The notes under the pieces are model-generated. The model searched no databases. It was given only the letters and a program-made list of their open reading frames with translations, and was not told the origin of the DNA. Of a DNA stretch of 64,000 nucleotides, positions 52,101 through 64,000 are shown piece by piece (position 1 is the first letter of the stretch; every line of letters starts with the position of its first letter). Both the position numbers and the translations under genes were made by a program. Source of the stretch: Membranipora membranacea (lineage: Eukaryota; Bryozoa; Gymnolaemata; Cheilostomatida; Membraniporidae); NCBI GenBank assembly GCA_914767715.1, contig OU612068.1, positions 32,676,001 to 32,740,000 on the forward strand, given 5' to 3'.

Positions 52101-55100
52101 TTCCTTTCTAATGATTGCTTCTGACTATGAGTGGGCAGTGTAATAACGTATTCCAAAGCTTTCTCGCTACTAGAATTAGATATTTGTTCTATGGCTGTTC
52201 TACAATGAATGAGCCTATTGATCTTTTGTGATGGATTTTACATGCTTTATTGAATGTTTAGCTCCTCCACAATAATAGCAGGTGGCTTACTTATCTTAGT
52301 GGTTGCCTGATGGTGCCCGCAAAAGAAAGAAACCTGCAATATCTTCATCGCAAAGTGGCTCTATAAGATAAGAAGCCAAAAGTTTTTGTGACATTCAACA
52401 AGGTCAGAGCAGTTTGTTTTCACAGATATTTATGTTTATGCTCTGTTATTGTAGACGTGTCCCGGAGCAGGGTGCACTGTTGTACACATGTGTAATAACT
52501 GTCCGCAGCAGACTGTGTTCAGAAGCTGGAATGAGCTGACAGAACACCGAGCCCAGGCTCACCCCGACCTTGTGTGGAAGGCTAAGCGCTCCAAAGTATT
52601 CTCATGCTATTTGTGTGCGCACAAGTGCAGGACAAAACCAGGGTATGTTTCCATGTATTGATTCTCTTTCGTGACCACTTAGATTTTTTTGTGGCTAGAT
52701 GGGTAATAAGCAACATCTTTATGCTTTTGAAGATTAAACACTTTATTACTTGCGCCTAATCCAAACTGTAAGACAAATAATCTAACAGCAGACGTCACGC
52801 CTCTGTTGATGACAGAAAAAATCAGTTGGTCCAAACTCAGAATGAAAGGATTGTATTTCATCTCTTAAATTGCTGAACATCCTCCATTGGCCGAGCCATT
52901 TTTCTTGAACACAGTCGGATTGTACATTAGACGCAATACCAATGTTTGAGGAATATTTAATTTTTTTTGCCTACAGTGAGTCTAGTGTTGGTGGACATCA
53001 GTGCTGGTATTTGGCTCAGTTACTCAATATGTCATTCAATCAATTTATCTTCGCTTCAGTATAATCATAATGAGCGAACTACCAAATCGTAGAAAATGCA
53101 GAATTAGCTTACAGGTGCAGAGGACGGTGTTAGTATTTGGCCAGTAGTACGTTGTAACAAATGTTGAGATTAAAACCTCTAACGATAATTGGTAGGATCA
53201 TCTTATATAAGGCCCTGTGGTAAAGAGTGATTTGATGAGATACTTGTCACGTAAGCTTGAATTTAATTCACAGCTGCATTGCCTTGTTAATCCTGTTGTT
53301 GGAACCAACTAGGATTCCTTGGAAGGAAAAAGCTTTAACATTGTCAAGGGAAGATCTCTGGTTTCACGCAGCATTGTCATCTTATATTATTCCAACACTA
53401 CCTAATCAGCATCGTCTCAAACTTTTCCCTGTCTGAACACTAAAAGTGTCTGGTTTTTGACCTAAGATTGATTCTACTGATTGGTGATCTGGTTGGGTAG
53501 AAAATATGGGTATTAATTACCTAAGTACAAGAGGAAGTGTAATTCCACTGGAGGATGCTGATAATATTATTTATTATTTTCAGATTGCTGGATCACCTTC
53601 TGAAAACTCATGGAAAGAAGAAGATAGATTTCATGTGTAATTTCTGTGGAGTTGAGACAGATTCTCGACAAAGCTTAGATACTCATAAAGACAACTGTCA
53701 GTTCAAGGTATGTCGTATTCTATACACTCATGGCAATCATAGTTTGTACAACCAGCGCCTGTGGCTGTCATGGTCATGTATGGTGATTAGTCCAGTTACC
53801 GTCGATCTCATTCTGTCCTCTCTGATCAATTTGTTGGCCTGTAAATAATCCATATAAATAAGCTTTCCTTGTTCAATCTGTTTTCATGAAGAGAAAGTAA
53901 TTAATCTACATAGTTTGGTTTCTGGCAGAATACCAGATGTTTAGTTCAGTTGTTGATGTTGTTTTTGACTGTACCTAACTTTGGGGCAATACAAGCGGAA
54001 AAGTGAGCACAATCAAATGAAATACTTGAGTAGTACCTACTCAGCCCAATTTTTTGAGAAAAGAATGAAAGTTTATAGTGACTGAAAATTAGAACATCAT
54101 TTGTTTGTGATGTCCAGTGGTAAAGGATTGGATAAAAGTTAAGCAGATGAGATGGATAAATTTTGAGAGCCAAACTGATGCCAGTTGGTCTTAGTGGCAT
54201 CGATCAGATATGTGACTAAAAATCAATGAAACAGAATTGCCACAAAACCTCATTGACTAGTGAAGCAATGAAATCCGTAGATTGAGGGAAGGAAGTCATA
54301 CTTTGGGATCAGATTGGAGGTGATAACCGCTGCTCATCTCTCATTCTTGTTGATGCCAACAGGAATGACTTGATAATTCAGTTTAGTGCCAGTGTCAACC
54401 AAAGTTAAATAGAGCTTGGCATTAACTACCAGCTATTCAAGGTCACCTGGGGTTTGGTTTTTTATTACTAAACATTATGCTCTATAGAAATGTTTATGGT
54501 TATGTAACTTGGAGCTTGCGCCTGGCGCTATTTGTTATGTGTGCTAGTTATATAAATGCAGGTGCGTAACTAACTGTCTACCTTAATAAATGTTGTGATG
54601 TATTGATTGCTGTAGGATATCGGTAAAGGTGCAGTAAGGCAGGCAATTCCTGAGAGAGTACCCAAACTTAGCTCAAGTAGTTCTGTGGTCAGCGATCATT
54701 CCACCACCCCTAATGGAACAGCCAATCACAATGACAATACTGCCTCTGTACCAACCAGTCCAAGTACTGCTGCCGCAGGTAGTGCTCCCCTCACAGCCGG
54801 TGGTCAGCTAGAGCTAGCCCGACCTATCAGCAGCATATCATACCTAGCTCATGCTCCTTCATTCAACTGTCACCTCTGTACTGCTGAGTACTCAACCTAC
54901 ACAAAACTAAGAGGTCAGTTATTGAAATGATAAAGATTCTATCGTCACGGAGTTCCCTGCTTGTAAACACTGGCTGTGTAGATGGAATCTTGGATAAGTG
55001 ACATGGCTGCCCATGTGATTGCACATCAATATAAACAAGAGCTTCACCATTAAAATCAAAGAGCTAATGAGGGAATCCATGGTGCCATGTTCATCTATGT

Positions 55101-57789
55101 CAGTGCTGCCTGTCAATTTCAATTAATAAGTTGTACTCATGTAAAGCCTCACACTAAAAGATTCCCCTGATGGTATCATAGACAACAAGCAGAAGCAGAA
55201 TGGCTGAAGTTGATTTGGCAGTAATTGATATAGAGCACAGCTAGATTTTCTATGTTTATTCAACCAGTTGCTTTGGGCGTTTTTGTGAATAGATAAAAAT
55301 GTTCCACGCTGATATTTAACAAAGATAATAGAGTTGTTAGACATATCATTCTAACCCGCATGTGTGCTCATTGATATGATGTGGTTAGACGGAAATCAAA
55401 GGTCCATAAATGGACATGATCATTCCACTTCAAGCATGGATGGGTTCTGAATAAGGCAAATCAGTCTATGTGAAGAAAAGCTCAGTTTGAGGACATATTG
55501 AGTAGGCCTAATGGCTCAAGTACCCGAGCATGGCATCGAAGGGCTGAATGTATAAAAAAACCACTGTATTTGCTGCTGTGAATAGGTCTGTTTGGTGCTG
55601 AAATTTAAGTTCGATGTTTAAAACTTTCTAGCCCTAGTGAATGCCTGCTATTCTTACTTGAGTATGATTAAGACTGGATATAATCTGATAACAAGACACC
55701 CCTTCCAGTATAATCATGGCGGTGATCTTGCAATGATAAGTTGGTCAGATCTAAAAATTATGTTATAGATCATGTGACAAGAAGGCATGATGGACAGGGG
55801 ATGATATACGAGTGTTGGCTCTGTAGAGATAAGGGAAATACCGCTAACTTCTACAGACAGACAGCCCTTGATAAACACATGGCCGACAATCATAAAATTC
55901 AGGTAAACTTTGTCTGCCATTATCGTTTGAGCGATTGATTTTCTTTGTGATAACTATTATAATGGTGGAAATATGTCATTCAAGTTTCAAAGTTGCATGG
56001 CCGGTGATTATGTCCAAATCACTCTAATGATTGACTCGGATCTCATAACGATCAGTAAGCAGCAGGCATGAATATCTAGAGTCAGCAGCACCTGCTTGGC
56101 TGCTAGCAGAGTATGGTGTACAGCTAGATGCCAGCACTGTACGGCCATTCATATTGTTGTAACATCACAACTACACAGCCTAATCAGCAGCTTCTCCCGG
56201 TGCATGATTCACACCAATAAGCCTTTCCACTCTAATATTGATTGTCGTGCAGTTGATGCCAGCATTCAGCTGTAAGAACTGACAATGTTTACAAGTAGAT
56301 ATTAATGGGTGCTGATGCATGATGGGTAATATCCTTATAAGGGAAAAACATACCTTATATGGAATAATAAGATTAGCTTAGCACCGCCTATTTAATTACT
56401 AATTCCCAACATAGCAGTGCGCTGTTCAGATATAATGTTTCTTTTGTGATGAATCGTATTGAGATGATAGTATCATGTATATATACTGCAGTGATGTGGC
56501 AGGTCACGTTGCCTGGTGTATTATTGCATAGTGATTCTATGAACTGTTTTTGTCATAATTTCATGGCAAATAACAATTCAGTGTGGTTCCATTACTAATA
56601 TAAACAGTAAGCTTAATATGTTTAGAGCGAAGAGTCCAACCATCTTCTTTTTGTGAGCCTACATTTTTTCTGAAATACCATGGTTATCATACGGTATACA
56701 ATGATGATGAATACCTGATGTTATGGAATTCTAAAATGTAACCGAATACTCCCACATTTATCCAGCTGTACATAACCTTTTTTTAACAATGATAAGTTAT
56801 GCTCATTTTAGATAACATCTCAAGCACCACCTTTAGCAAATGGAGATCAGAATGGTAGTATTACTAATGGTGTAGATCATGACAGTGATGATGAGACACC
56901 AGCTAAGAAGCTTAAGATCTGGTCAGATGAGCAGCAGCCATACCAGTGCTGCCGGTGTCCCTTCCTCTCCACCAATGGTAGGTGATGAGTAGATAGAGTT
57001 TTATCCAATTTGCCTGCATTCCGGTCGTTCCCATTCTACTGGTGAGCTGCTGTCTTTTGCCTTTGCCGGCCGCTCAAACTCTAAATGCAGGCAAAATGGG
57101 TCATACTCGATCTAGGTGATAAGGTTGTTGCTATACTGCTGTAATCTCATTATTCTTAGTTGTAAAAGATCAAATTCATTTGAGTTAGTGAAGTATGTTG
57201 TTGTGCAAGTACTGGAATTGAGGGAAATATATGAAGCTCTTCCACGGAGTCTTCCAGTGTGCATGGTCCTTATGCTTATTCCACCTCGATAATCTTCCAA
57301 ATACAAGGTTCTTGTAATGATTTCTGGATTTTTCAGACACTTGAAATTTGCCAAATTGGTTGGAAGTTTTCAGAATGGGAGAGTTGTCTTCTCTGGTTGT
57401 GCTTGCTCACGTAATTGCGCTCTGAGATCAGTCTAGCCTCACTGCTATTACTTTACTTGGATTCTTCATTATCTTTTGTAGCTCAAGACTTTAAAGACCA
57501 CGTCAAAGAACACAAGACCTCTGCTGACAGCCATCAGTGTAATGAATGTGGCATGTGTTTCACTGTACAGTTGGCACTGAGACGACATCTCATAGCCGTA
57601 CACAAGGTCTACAACTATGCCAAGTATTCAAGAACACAATATATGGCAGAGTTTGAGAAACAGCTGAGTGACACCCAGGGCAAGTGCCCTGTGTGTGCTG
57701 CTCAGTTTGATGATGATCTCCAGCTGAGAAAGCATATGCGCACACATGGCATGATGTATATAAACACCAAACGTGTAGTGGCTACTTAA
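49157..57789 (+). CDS. Multi-C2H2 zinc-finger protein, ZNF532/592/687 family
   Basis: Exons: 49157-49666, 49815-49944, 50153-50627, 50901-51254, 51655-51831, 52455-52642, 53584-53707, 54616-54913, about 55741-55902, 56812-56977 and 57482-57789; about 960 residues. The ATG at 49157 has a good context (A at -3, G at +4); the frame is open upstream to the acceptor at 49097, so an earlier start is possible. The N-terminus is Pro/Ser-rich. Family landmarks: a finger pair with DHLNRQSYQLTLDCPQC and NKCRMYEHL; the segment CIPC..CARRAHMRVHSLTEPY; CPDCGVRMFKKN; a CLHY motif; KCNGCPKAFKSVAAHSKH; and a last finger ending LRKHMRTHGMMYI. Vertebrate relatives associate with ZMYND8 in a chromatin complex; the same job here is inferred. 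The junction between the exons ending 54913 and starting near 55741 is out of phase, so an exon is probably missing from my model. Confidence 0.85.
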
Positions 57790-58151
57790 AATTAACCCAC
57801 TTGTGGAGTTACATAATGTCGAATCACGGCAAAACAAAATGTAAAGCATCTCCAATCAAAGACATGATCCTCTTAATATTATTTTCTCAAATAATGAACT
57901 TCTGTATATGAGAAATGTTAATCTCAAATTTTAATGTAGATAAGTATTTTGGGTTTTGAAACACCACCTGTAATATGAATTAGTGCCTCATCAGTTTCTT
58001 ATTGCTAAGTTACCCATTTACAGAGGTTTGAGTAAGATCAACTTGCAGGCAGCTCTAGTTATACAATCTACATGTAATCAGTCCTATTATTGGCCAGTTA
58101 TTTTGTCATGAGTGTAAATAGTGTATCCTTGTGTGTTATGTGTATAGTAAC

Positions 58152-58157
58152 AATAAA
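58152..58157 (+). terminator. Candidate poly(A) signal of the zinc-finger gene
   Basis: AATAAA about 360 bases after the stop codon, followed by a T/G-rich stretch. Confidence 0.55.
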
Positions 58158-58517
58158 ACTTTGACCTTCTCAAATCCTTAACACCACACATTTTTTATTC
58201 ACTGTTTGTGTTGATTATGGTGTTGCTAAGATTGTAAAATCTGGCCATGCTCAGATATGACCAATTTTTATGCAGTGGATCATAATCAGATGTGGGTTTC
58301 ATATTTGCCGATTTATCGGGAATGCTGGTTCAAAGTTGCTCACATGAGGCGTATGCAGGTAACAATTTGAAACAAAATCAAGTCGCTATATCTTTTAGAA
58401 CTAGGCCAGTACTCAACAGTAATCCGTAAAATTCAAGAGTTTTCAACATATTGGCTCAAGTTATCAACATTTGATGTATTTAGAAATATTTGGAAATATT
58501 TTGATTGATTATTCAAA

Positions 58518-58523
58518 TTTATT
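58518..58523 (-). terminator. Candidate poly(A) signal of the mitochondrial IF2 gene
   Basis: AATAAA on the minus strand about 54 bases after the stop codon. This would give a very short 3' untranslated region. Another hexamer lies near 58193. Confidence 0.4.
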
Positions 58524-58576
58524 GTTCTAGAAAAAGAATTTTATAAAAGTTCTATGTTGTGATTATATCATCAAAA

Positions 58577-61500
58577 TTAGAATGGCAGGTCCCATTCTAT
58601 TTCTGGTTTCACTTCCTTCTCCTCATAACAGAACACAGAATCTCCCACTTGTATATCCGCCGAGTGATCACTGAGAGCTAACCCACACTCCATCTCCTGC
58701 TTAATCTCATCCACCTCATTTTTGAAATGTTTCAGCGAGAAGAGAGTACCCACATGTACTGTCTGATTGTTCCGTACTACTCTATATAGTCTGTTTCTGT
58801 TAAGTAAGCCGATATTACAGCGACAGCCCGCCACAGGAACCTTCACTTTCTTAGAACCTATTTTCTCAGTCACTACAAACACTTGCTGCACTATCGCCTC
58901 GCCGAGATTAGTCTGGTGTATCTGTGTTTGTACTCGGTCATTCAGCAGATCCTATGTTGGAATAAAACAAAAGCATTAATTCATACAACTTTACTCTTAC
59001 ACGTTTTTCATCTACAATGGCTTTCGTCCCTTGATTCTAGGAATGAGTACAAGTGGTGGCTTAATTAATGCTTGATTAGCTCAGGCATATCACAGTCAGA
59101 AAATAGCATATTTATGCTAGTACATGATGCGATGGAGGGGACGTTATGTTGTAGTACATGATGCGATGGAGGGGACGTTATGTTGTAGTAAATGATGCGA
59201 TGGAGGGGACGTTATGTTGTAGTACATGATGCGATGGAGGGGACGTTATGTTGTAGTACATGATGCGATGGAGGGGACGTTATGTTGTAGTACATGATGC
59301 GATGGAGGGGACGTTATGTTGTAGTACATGATGCGATGGAGGGGACGTTATGTTGTAGTACATGATGCGATGGAGGGGACGTTATGTTGTAGTACATGAT
59401 GCGATGGAGGCGACGTTATGTTGTAGTACATGATGCGATGGAGGGGACGTTATGTTGTAGTACATGATGCGATGGAGGGGACGTTATGTTGTAGTACATG
59501 ATGCGATGGAGGGGACGTTATGTTGTAGTACATGATGCGATGGAGGCGACGTTATGTTGTAGGTGATGTGTATATTTTGTAGACTTACCCTTATGTCATC
59601 AAAAAGTTTGTAGATGATATTATGATGCCTGATCTCTACTCCTGATTCTGAGGCCAGCTTCCCAACCTTATCAGATATACTTATATTGAATGCATAAATT
59701 ACTCCTGCAAGCAAATAAGGAAACGAAGAATAGATAACTGACTCGTAGATTATTTTTTAATTGCCTCAAAAAAAATGATGAGCGGGTGAACTAAGGGAAT
59801 TGTACAGATATATAGTCAATATCGAATCTGTGTCCATGTCTTAAGTTCTCGCCTCTCATCAGTACAAAAGCTATACATCAAGGCTCAGGGGTGACCAAAT
59901 TTTTTCTATGGTGTGCCATATTTGAGAAATATTAGTGGGCCAAATGTAGTTTTGCTTGATGATTCTTGATAGCCGCTAGGAGGCCCAGGAAAATATAAGT
60001 TGCTCATATTTCTATATATTGCGTTCAGAAGTTTCTTTTGGGGCTAGCTTGATGGGTTGAAATTCCAAAATGTGTACTAACTAATCAAAACATGCACATG
60101 TCCTGGTAGTAGAAATTACGACACAGCTGCTATTAGGAAATCAGAAGGAAAACTTGTAAATTAGTGAATGAGAAGGATCATCGAAAAAGAAGGTTGTGTT
60201 CTCTTCTAGTACTAGCAGACTGATGTATTCGAGCTCTGTTATCTAGTAGTCAGTTGTAAGAAATGTAAATTTTGTCAGACAACTGATCTTTCGTAAACAT
60301 TTGCAACTACAACATGCGCATGAATTATCAGAAAGGTATTCGCGCTGCGTGCGAATTATCACAGGGGCAATTGGGCCACATTTGGCCCACGATCCGTGGT
60401 TATGGCACCCCTGCTATACATACACTGTAATTTGTGGTTAAGATCACACTATAACTAAATACAAGTTTACTGTTATCAGAAGCTGAACTCAAATACTTAG
60501 CCATACCATCAAAAAGTTGAGCTAACTCGATATCATTCTCGGTTACTTCTCCTGCTCCGCTGGCCATAGTCTCCATCTTTACCAGTGAAGAGGTGTATGT
60601 GGCTAAACTAGACTGTATAGCTTCTAATGAGCCATCCACATCAGCTAAAACAGGTAAAAACATATCATTGTCCATAAAACTGGGAACCGTGTATCAAATG
60701 TAAGAGTGCTAGATTATTCACACCATTACCACCTGAATTAAACCACAACAGTTACAACCTTCCATTTATAACTGTGATTGGCTTAATTTGAAATAGAACT
60801 CTGAAAACTTGATAGTGTTCAATAATTAGTTCCTCCATTGACAATCCCAACCCTCAAGTTCAATGGTAACAGCTTACATCACGAATCTCAAATTATGAAT
60901 ACAAGTTTTCCGGACATGGCTCAATCAAATCAACAACAAACAGACAGCTACTGGTACATACTTCTGATAATAAGAGGAAGCTGAGGGGTTGTCTCCTCGT
61001 CCCCTTGGTCTTGTTCAGCTGGTCCAAGCTTCTCGATAATCGCCTTCTTCACATATTTATTATACCTGTCAAAAACATGAAACAAGCCATAACTCAATCT
61101 AACATAAAAGTAAGCCTCATCTTCGACGCATGCTTCTCTCACATGTCAATTCCCCAAAGCTAAATCTCTGCTCATACGCATCGTTCTGGTGCTGGTAATC
61201 ATATAAATTCATTCAATCATCCAGTATTGACCTTTTCTGTCCGAGTTCGTTCCGGACGTTGAGCTGCTGTTTGTGTTTGACTTTGTGCTCATCTCGTACT
61301 TGTTTTATCTCCTGCCAATCTTCCTCTGACTTCTCCTTCAGGTCTTTAGCTTTTCGGTAACTGTACAACAAAATACCCAAGGTGCAATTCATATAATAAA
61401 TACAGTTTAGTTACAGATATTGTAGATTAACGTGGGAAGCCTGAGGATGATTAATACGATAAAACATCATGCAAAAAGAGAATAAACAGCGTTGTTGACC

Positions 61501-64000
61501 TACATGACAGCACAGTCCTCAGACATGTATATATTATACCAAAATAGAATTAAATTTATTTACTAAATGATAAATTTACTAAATGATAAATTTATTAAAT
61601 TGTTCTTATGAAATTGACTAAATGACTTCGCACTGTCTTATTTAGGTCATACTAAGTCACACAGTCCACAGACAACTCACTTGAGAACAGTTTTTACTTG
61701 AGACTCATTTTTCACCTCCAGCACTTCGTCCCCTGGGGATGGAAGATCCTATTAATAAAAACCAGAGTCATTAAATGTAAGGGGAAAAAGTCGGGGCCAA
61801 ATTGTGCTTGCTGACTCCTAGGATATAAATCCTAGACCCATATAAAAATCATACACCTGTGATTCTATTTCACCATGATACTCTCATAAAGATTACAAGG
61901 GTAACCAGTTATATCACATGCTTGGATCCATATTACACAGACAGTAGACACTTCTGTTTATGTACTTGGACGGCTGTTTTGCTGATTTGATTTGGGACTA
62001 ATACATTATGTGTTTCAATTTTGATGAGATGCCATCTCTTAATTAACAACTGACACCCATCCAGAAGAAAAAGCCAGGAAAAGTCATGAACAACTAGGAA
62101 AACTTTTTTTCAAACCTCAAATCTCTTGGCAATCAAACGCGATGAATAAAATGTGTTTTTTCTTGGCTGTTGGTGATAATAATCTATGAATGGAGCGGTA
62201 ATCATGGAACAAGAATTGTTTACCTTCCATCCAGTAGTTTCCACAGCTAGACCGGGTCCTGCCACGGTCAGCTGTTTTCTGTTCTCATCAAGTATTGATT
62301 TAATTTTTCCACTAGACGTGCCACAAACTAACCAGCTTCCCTTCTTCAGCGTTCCTGTAATATAATATTTAAGTACTGTATAAGTTATACTAATAGAGTA
62401 TTAAGTCATCAGCTTGTTGCAGTAAAACCCTAATAGGCTAATATGTAAACTATGATGATCTTTGGGAGACTAAACACATAAGATGGAAACCTTTTAATTG
62501 CAGAAATAACATGTAATATCAATTGGATAGTGGATTCGATACAGTGAAAATAATTATAGCCAGTATATTTTAGTAACCTATCTATTCTCCCACATATCAC
62601 TTGCTCACCTCGCTGTACAAGCATTGTAGCTATTTTACCCCTGCCTATGTCTGTTTGCGATTCTATGATGCTTCCTTCAACAAGACCAGAATAGTCTGCT
62701 CGTGTCTCCAGTAACTCAGATAAGGTTATAATGGCATCCTGCAATGCATCAACATTAGTGCCTGGAATATACAACATATCGATACAGATAATATGGAAGA
62801 TATTGAGGAGGGGGGCCGTCGGGTGGGGGCAAGAATGAGGGGGGGGGGGGGGGCTCAGAGTATTGAGGAGCACCTGAATAGGACACTCAATAATATTCCA
62901 GAAGCAGAAGAGAAACATAGCAATAGCAAGTATACTGCAACATAAGGTAGCTGAGGCTATTTTGTACCAGCTATACAACAGACACAAACATGGTCAGAGA
63001 AAAACAGCATGCAGCTAAATACTGGTAAAACTCATGTTATAAACTTTCACCTGAACCACCAGGTCGAGCATCGTGACCCTCTACAATCTGACGACTATAT
63101 TAGTATAGAACCATCTAGCACTGTTAAATTTTTAGGCAGTTTAGTCGACAACTTTTTGACTTTTATTGATCATGTTGAATTTTAAGTGGAAAAATGTAGT
63201 TCGAAATTGTTTTTAATGAGACAGCTCAAAAGATTGGGTATGAATGATGATGGGCTTAAATTATTTTATTGTGCTAATATTCGATCTGTTTTAACATATG
63301 GCTCTCAAGTTTTTTTATACACAATTATCAGATTCTATGAAAGCAAAACTTGAGAAAGTGCAAGAAACAGCCACCAAAAGGCTGTCCGTTTTGGATTTGT
63401 GCACACTAGACTCTTTTATCAAGAATCTATCTGTAAATCATTTTCGAAAGATTTCTGGAGATGACAAACATCCACTTTTTAGTAGAGTAAATTTTAATCT
63501 GGAGAAACGATCCTCTCGCCTAAATACGAAGTATAGACCACCTAAATGTCGCACTGTGAAGCGAAACAACAGCTTTTTCCCATTTTTTATGCGTCTCTCA
63601 AACAATTTTTCTTAACACACATTCATTTTTATCATCCTGAAATATTTCTCACTATGATACAGAATGTGAAATAAAATACATACATACATACATAAATGTT
63701 TGGGAGGGAGAACCTTTCAATATGCTAACTGTGGGTGAAGATATATTCATTACAAATATTTCTGTTAGTCTGTAAGCAAAAGGACAGAAGTATTATCACA
63801 TTTCTATCGTGGAATATAGAATCATTTCCCACACTCTTTGAGACAAATATTTCCGTACAGTTTTTAGTTACCTTTCAAGGCAGATATCTTGACACCCAAA
63901 ACATCACCTCCTACATCTTCTAATACAACACCATGTTGTGATAAATCCTCCATGCATATCTGTGGTTCTGCTTCTGGTCGGTCACACTTGTTTATTGCAA
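58577..64000 (-). CDS. MTIF2: Mitochondrial translation initiation factor 2, C-terminal 446 residues (partial)
   Basis: Exons on the minus strand: 64000-63872 (cut by the window edge), 62761-62609, 62354-62224, 61748-61681, 61360-61232, 61065-60962, 60644-60507, 59704-59589 and 58951-58577; all junctions keep phase. The first piece carries the G4 motif NKCD and the SAL motif of the GTPase domain; the P-loop half lies beyond the window. Then come domain II (VEGSIIES, GRGKIATMLVQRG), the charged linker (KEKSEEDWQEIKQVRDEHK) that in mammalian mtIF2 stands in for IF1, domain III (DVDGSLEAI, FNISISDKVGKLA) and the C-terminal fMet-tRNA-binding domain (VPVAGCR, GTLFSLKHFK, MECGLALSD, VGDSVFCYEEK). 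It delivers initiator tRNA to the mitochondrial ribosome. A LINE piece in the first intron and a minisatellite in the last are listed separately. Bacterial origin is excluded by the introns and the mitochondrial-type linker. Confidence 0.95.
59119..59560. repeat. Minisatellite, 13 copies of a 34-base unit, last intron of MTIF2
   Basis: The unit begins AGTACATGATGCGATGGAGG and ends GACGTTATGTTGT. Thirteen head-to-tail copies are almost identical; one has AGTAAATG and two have GGCGAC instead of GGGGAC. The array ends 28 bases from the exon at 59589-59704, close to its splice donor. Confidence 0.97.
62839..62853. repeat. Poly-G run, 15 bases
   Basis: Uninterrupted G15 in an MTIF2 intron, next to other G-rich sequence (GGAGGGGGGC, GGGTGGGGGC) at 62809-62830. 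Confidence 0.95.
62990..63694 (+). mobile_element. LINE 3' fragment with one in-frame stop, MTIF2 intron
   Basis: Plus-strand coding for the C-terminal reverse-transcriptase region begins WSEKNSMQLNTGKTHVINF and continues through VKFLGSLVDNFL. A TAA near 63190 interrupts it. It resumes in the same frame (LFLMRQLKRLGM, then the frame 63298-63615) and ends with a CATA-repeat tail near 63675-63694. It belongs to a different LINE family from the copies at 6183 and 25240. It lies antisense in the intron between the first two MTIF2 exons of the window. Confidence 0.8.

Larger units (their letters stand above)
57790..58576. other. Convergent 3' ends of the zinc-finger and mitochondrial IF2 genes
   Basis: Only untranslated sequence is seen. 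Candidate poly(A) signals for the zinc-finger gene (58152) and the opposing gene (58518) lie inside. Confidence 0.5.

Noticed and set aside
59119-59560. CRISPR-like array
   Set aside because: The units are direct head-to-tail tandems with no unique spacers, inside an animal intron.

Overview
This is nuclear DNA from an intron-rich, AT-rich animal, almost certainly a marine invertebrate bilaterian. The evidence is split genes with short exons and GT-AG introns, animal-specific proteins (a neuropeptide F precursor, a nicotinic-type Cys-loop receptor, p66/GATAD2 of the NuRD complex, the cohesin loader MAU2, mitochondrial IF2), CR1/L2-like LINE tails, a tRNA-derived SINE and several minisatellites. 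I cannot fix the phylum: a lophotrochozoan or an invertebrate deuterostome both fit. I rebuilt the gene models by hand from splice sites, reading phase and family knowledge. In five of seven models the exon lengths sum exactly to a whole number of codons from ATG to stop. The mitochondrial IF2 model keeps phase but runs off the window, and the zinc-finger model has one unresolved junction.

Layout: 1-4.8 kb has no recognisable gene. At 4.8-7.8 kb (+) lies a three-exon gene for an unknown 201-residue cysteine-containing protein, with a SINE and LINE debris in its second intron. At 8.6-10.7 kb (-) is a two-exon PTB/PID-domain adaptor with a minisatellite just upstream. At 15.2-16.6 kb (-) is a two-exon neuropeptide F/Y precursor. 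At 18.7-31.2 kb (+) is a 12-exon, 689-residue nicotinic-like channel subunit; its introns hold a LINE, a dispersed repeat and an inverted, broken copy of its own exon 4. At 32.4-38.6 kb (-) is p66/GATAD2 (8 coding exons, 644 residues). At 41.4-48.3 kb (-) is MAU2/SCC4 (13 exons, 642 residues). At 49.2-57.8 kb (+) is a multi-zinc-finger protein of the ZNF532/592/687 family. At 58.6-64.0 kb (-) are the last nine exons of mitochondrial translation initiation factor 2; the gene runs off the right edge.

The genes are not an operon and mostly do unrelated jobs. The notable arrangement is MAU2 followed by GATAD2 in the same orientation, as in the human genome (19p13.11), which suggests a conserved neighbourhood. 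MAU2 and the zinc-finger gene are head to head and may share a promoter. The channel and GATAD2 genes converge, with candidate poly(A) signals about 20 bases apart. The most interesting gene is the neuropeptide precursor: its mature peptide can be read as 36 residues, like NPY, and its intron splits the Arg codon of the amidated C-terminus exactly as in the NPY/NPF family, but the C-terminus is APRF-amide rather than the usual RPRF.
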